A stretch of 6,693 nucleotides of DNA from CAZDDA01 sp964568045 (GTDB lineage Bacteria; Bipolaricaulota; Bipolaricaulia; UBA7950; UBA9294). The stretch covers positions 1 through 6,693 of the forward strand of contig CAZMOL010000082.1 in NCBI GenBank assembly GCA_964568045.1. Reading direction: 5' to 3'. This document shows positions 6,374 through 6,693 of this stretch, one piece after another. The notes below the pieces were generated by a model. It was not told the origin of the DNA, did no database searches, and worked only from the letters and a program-made list of their open reading frames with translations. Positions within the stretch are counted from its first letter, which is position 1. Each line of letters begins with the position of its first letter. A program made the translations under genes and the position numbers.

Positions 6374-6460
6374 CCCAACGTCGGGGGCAAGCCCCGACGC
6401 TACGAAATGACGTTTCAAAACGACAATCTTGTAGCGTCGCACCATGTGTGCGACGTTGGG
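6374..6460. repeat. Inverted pair of REP-like hairpins (BIME-like), with attC-like ends
   Basis: Two 30-nt units face each other head to head across a 27-nt linker (6404-6430). Each unit, read from its head, is GTAG, an 8-bp perfect stem, a 5-nt loop, then TTGGG. Unit one (- strand, 6374-6403) has stem CGTCGGGG and loop CTTGC. Unit two (+ strand, 6431-6460) has stem CGTCGCAC and loop CATGT. The outer five stem pairs are the same and the inner three differ in a compensatory way (GGG/CCC against CAC/GTG), so pairing, not sequence, is conserved. A GTAG head before a hairpin is the hallmark of REP elements mobilised by RAYT (TnpA-REP) transposases. The pair can fold as two hairpins or as one long cruciform. 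Alternative: the outer ends read ACCCAAC (6373-6379) and GTTGGGC (6455-6461), fitting the integron attC cores RYYYAAC/GTTRRRY. However, no cassette gene or integrase is present and the usual unpaired spacer next to the core is missing. Confidence 0.7.
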
Positions 6461-6693
6461 CGCAGCTTGTCTGCAACGTTCTTCCGGGCAAAAGGATAAC
6501 TGCTGTGATAGACGAAAAAATCCCTATGTACCTCATCCTACTTCCCTATACGACGGTCCCAATACTGCCATGGACAGCTCGACAATGATTGACGATCCTG
6601 TGGAGATCTGACTGTTATTGAGTTTTCTCTTGCGGAGGGATAGGGTATACTACTACCATTCAATGACCGAAGATCTCTGTGTGAGCGCGAGTG
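6461..6693. other. Non-coding right edge, possible promoter at the end
   Basis: No gene is supportable in these 233 bases. Near the end a good -10 box, TATACT (6646-6651), has only a poor -35 17 bp upstream (TTTTCT, 6623-6628). An ATG at 6663-6665 opens a frame to the window edge (10 codons, no Shine-Dalgarno). A rightward gene may begin here or just beyond. Confidence 0.3.

Noticed and set aside
6137..6445. 102-codon open frame on the - strand
   Set aside because: It would span the CIRCE operator, the clpB promoter and one REP-like hairpin, with no protein similarity or ribosome binding site.
6374..6460. The hairpin pair as a CRISPR array or intrinsic terminator
   Set aside because: There are only two units, in inverted orientation, with no regular spacers and no T-tract after either hairpin.
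6317..6499. 60-codon open frame on the + strand
   Set aside because: It passes through both hairpin units; the apparent coding potential comes from the repeat element.

Overview
This window reads as a bacterial draft-genome fragment, probably from a metagenome bin. It carries a 100-N scaffold gap whose two edges share an identical 55-bp sequence. All genes are standard bacterial families. Together they suggest an anaerobic or microaerophilic bacterium with moderately high GC: a rubrerythrin-type diiron protein, a GlnA of the feedback-regulated GSI-alpha style, and a Clp ATPase under a CIRCE (HrcA) operator. The phylum cannot be fixed from the sequence. A deep-branching or thermophile-related lineage is a guess only.

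Layout. Positions 1-506 hold no recognisable gene. Positions 507-1554 (+ strand) hold a promoter, a strong ribosome binding site and an ABC_sub_bind-family substrate-binding lipoprotein gene. That gene is cut by a single in-frame TAA at codon 34, just after the signal peptide. Convergent to it, on the - strand, is a small two-repeat rubrerythrin/ferritin-like gene (1689-2135). Its promoter region runs into the N gap (2209-2308). If the duplicated 55-mer is an unmerged contig overlap, the true sequence is 155 bp shorter here. Upstream on the same strand lie glnA (2502-3818) and a 738-residue ClpB-type AAA+ ATPase gene (3898-6114). Each has its own recognisable promoter, so they are probably separate transcription units even though they point the same way.

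Regulation. The clp promoter is a near-consensus sigma-70 site (TTGACG-17-TATAAT). A CIRCE element, TTAGCAGTC-N9-GATTGCTAA, overlaps its -10 box and start site, so HrcA heat-shock control is strongly implied. glnA has a perfect TATAAT box but a poor -35. The GlnA protein keeps the arginine used for glutamine feedback and lacks the adenylylated tyrosine, so control by feedback rather than by GlnE is expected.

Positions 6185-6693 are non-coding apart from one striking element at 6374-6460. This is two 30-nt GTAG-headed hairpins in inverted orientation. Their stems differ by compensatory base-pair changes, as in a REP/BIME element. Its outer ends also match the integron attC core consensus, a weaker alternative reading.

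There is no sign of a new multi-gene system. The points most worth a second look are the inverted REP-like pair, the CIRCE-controlled ClpB that lacks both the middle domain and a ClpP-docking loop, the single nonsense codon in the binding protein, and the probably artificial gap.
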